The notes under the pieces are model-generated. The model was not told where the DNA came from, did not search any database, and saw nothing but the letters and a program-made list of their open reading frames with translations. The translations under genes were made by a program, and so were the position numbers. 7,226 bases of DNA, from positions 1-7,226 of the forward strand of contig JAAXHE010000033.1 of assembly GCA_012271065.1 (NCBI GenBank), in the 5' to 3' direction. Shown here piece by piece: positions 6,379 to 7,226 of this stretch (position 1 is the stretch's first letter; every line of letters begins with the position of its first letter). Origin of the DNA: Candidatus Latescibacterota bacterium (GTDB lineage: Bacteria > Latescibacterota > UBA2968 > GCA-2709665).

Positions 6379-7131
6379 CTATTTCTTCTCCTGCGCGGCG
6401 TACATTTCCTTCGAATAGACGTGTGGCTGTATCTCGTGGTTAGTTGCCTCAATCATTCCCTCGAGGTATTCCACGGTTTTCCGGACCGCGGCTTCAACCA
6501 GAATCTTCCCCAATTCCTCGGTAGCCTTCAACGGCTCCTGGACCTCCTGGTCCGACATGGCATCGTGGCGGATGTTCTCCGGGCAGATGACCATGGCCAT
6601 GGCGGTTTCGTACTCGCCTGCATGGCCGGGCACCCGGCTCGTGCAGTGTTGCTCGGCGATTTCACGACTCAGATTCCAGTAGGAATGGAACTGCACATTG
6701 GCTTCCGGCGCGGTTAGCTGAAAGAACAGTTGCCACTGCCGGAGGATGCCCATCATGGGTGCTTCATTGCCTCCGTGTCCATTGAGAATCAGCACATTAT
6801 TGACGCCGTGGCGAACCATGCTCTCGACGGCGTCGAAGAGTACGGACAGCCAGCTTCCGGGTTTGGCGGTGACGGTTCCCTTATGGATCATATGATGTTC
6901 GGAGATACCGACCGCCATCGGTACGTTCACGACAACATTGGGGTAGAGCCTTCTGGCAGCTTCGGTAGCCACGTAAGTCGACGCGCGGATATCGTACTCC
7001 ATGGCCAGGTGCTCGAGGTGCTGCTCATTGCTCCCGGTGGGAATGATAGTGGTTCCGAACCGACCGGCTTCAAGGGCTTCCCGGAATTCTCTGCGCGTGA
7101 ATTTGGCCAGCGCGACTTCCTGGTTGGGCAT
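6379..7131 (-). CDS. Creatininase family amidohydrolase
   Basis: The 250-aa protein belongs to the creatininase family (creatinine amidohydrolase, FAPy deformylase ArfB, MftE peptidase), metal-dependent enzymes that cut amide bonds in small or cyclic substrates. IPTGSNEQHLEHLAMEYD (30-47) corresponds to the family's PxGSxEQHGPHLPxxTD and supplies putative metal ligands Glu36, His38 and Asp47. LNGHGGN (116-122) gives His119, and GHAGEYET (169-176) is the usual HAGE.ET block. Two variations stand out: L-E replaces G-P in the first motif, and HKGT replaces FPGT near residue 83. Length is typical and no signal peptide is seen. ATG at 7131 follows AAAAGGAG with 7-nt spacing. As the most upstream gene here it may open the operon. 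No mycofactocin genes are nearby, so MftE is unlikely; activity on creatinine itself is not implied. Confidence 0.92.
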   Translation of the reverse strand: MPNQEVALAKFTRREFREALEAGRFGTTIIPTGSNEQHLEHLAMEYDIRASTYVATEAARRLYPNVVVNVPMAVGISEHHMIHKGTVTAKPGSWLSVLFDAVESMVRHGVNNVLILNGHGGNEAPMMGILRQWQLFFQLTAPEANVQFHSYWNLSREIAEQHCTSRVPGHAGEYETAMAMVICPENIRHDAMSDQEVQEPLKATEELGKILVEAAVRKTVEYLEGMIEATNHEIQPHVYSKEMYAAQEKK

Positions 7132-7185
7132 TTGGGTTCTCCTTTTGGGACCTGGCTTGGAACGTCTGGTTGTCGGACCGGCGCG

Positions 7186-7204
7186 GGCGTACTGTCTTTA
7201 CGCC
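7186..7204. other. Stem-loop in the creatininase leader
   Basis: GGCGTA and TACGCC form a perfect 6-bp stem around a 7-nt loop. It lies about 55 nt upstream of the creatininase start and directly beside the dispersed repeat at the edge. No T-run marks it as a terminator, and no clear promoter is visible in the 95 bases available. It may belong to the repeat or be a leader structure. Confidence 0.3.
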
Positions 7205-7206
7205 GA

Positions 7207-7225
7207 CCCTTCGACAAGCTCAGGG
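7207..7225. repeat. Dispersed short repeat CCCTTCGACAAGCTCAGGG
   Basis: This 19-mer with CCCT/AGGG ends closely matches a short intergenic sequence (other strand CCCTGAGCTTGTCGAAGGG) that I recall recurring in genomes of many unrelated environmental bacteria. Only one copy is in the window and it touches the right edge, so its true extent and any partner copy are unseen. The recognition is from memory and was not checked by search. Confidence 0.6.
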
Positions 7226-7226
7226 A

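Overview
The window is about 7.2 kb of GC-rich bacterial DNA, by eye near 60% G+C. It carries six complete protein-coding genes and the probable first 13 codons of a seventh, all on the minus strand, so transcription reads from right to left. Every complete gene starts with ATG and has a purine-rich ribosome binding site 5-8 nt upstream. No gene-free stretch exceeds about 210 bases. The family mix (creatininase, DegT-type aminotransferase, C45 Ntn-hydrolase, acetylxylan-esterase-like hydrolase, isochorismatase-fold protein, NodB-like deacetylase) and the 19-bp repeat at the right edge recall genomes of uncultivated environmental bacteria such as Latescibacterota or Poribacteria. That placement is a low-confidence inference from gene style, not from a marker gene.

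Layout in transcription order: the right edge (7132-7226) holds a leader with a small stem-loop and a recognisable dispersed repeat. It is followed by a creatininase-family amidohydrolase (7131-6379) and, 36 bp on, a DegT/DnrJ/EryC1/StrS PLP aminotransferase (6342-5104). A 212-bp gap follows, built around two inverted arms of degenerate 7-nt repeats. Next come a C45-family (penicillin acyltransferase-like) Ntn hydrolase (4891-3836), a large two-domain alpha/beta hydrolase (3793-1922), an isochorismatase-fold protein (1863-1096) and a NodB-like polysaccharide deacetylase (1082-90). Gaps in this second block are 42, 58 and 13 bp, consistent with one operon. A probable further gene starts at 39 and runs off the left edge.

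Four of the six genes belong to unrelated folds whose usual chemistry is hydrolysis or transfer at C-N amide bonds. One more is a probable ester or amide hydrolase and one is a PLP aminotransferase. None shows a signal peptide or membrane segment, so the set looks cytoplasmic. The simplest reading is a scavenging or tailoring pathway for a small N-acylated or amide-containing compound that enters the cell; the substrate cannot be read from sequence. The points most worth following are the isochorismatase-fold protein that keeps its cysteine but appears to lack the partner Asp and Lys, the tandem alpha/beta hydrolase with a second GxSxG in its C-terminal half, and the heptameric inverted-repeat element between the two gene blocks.
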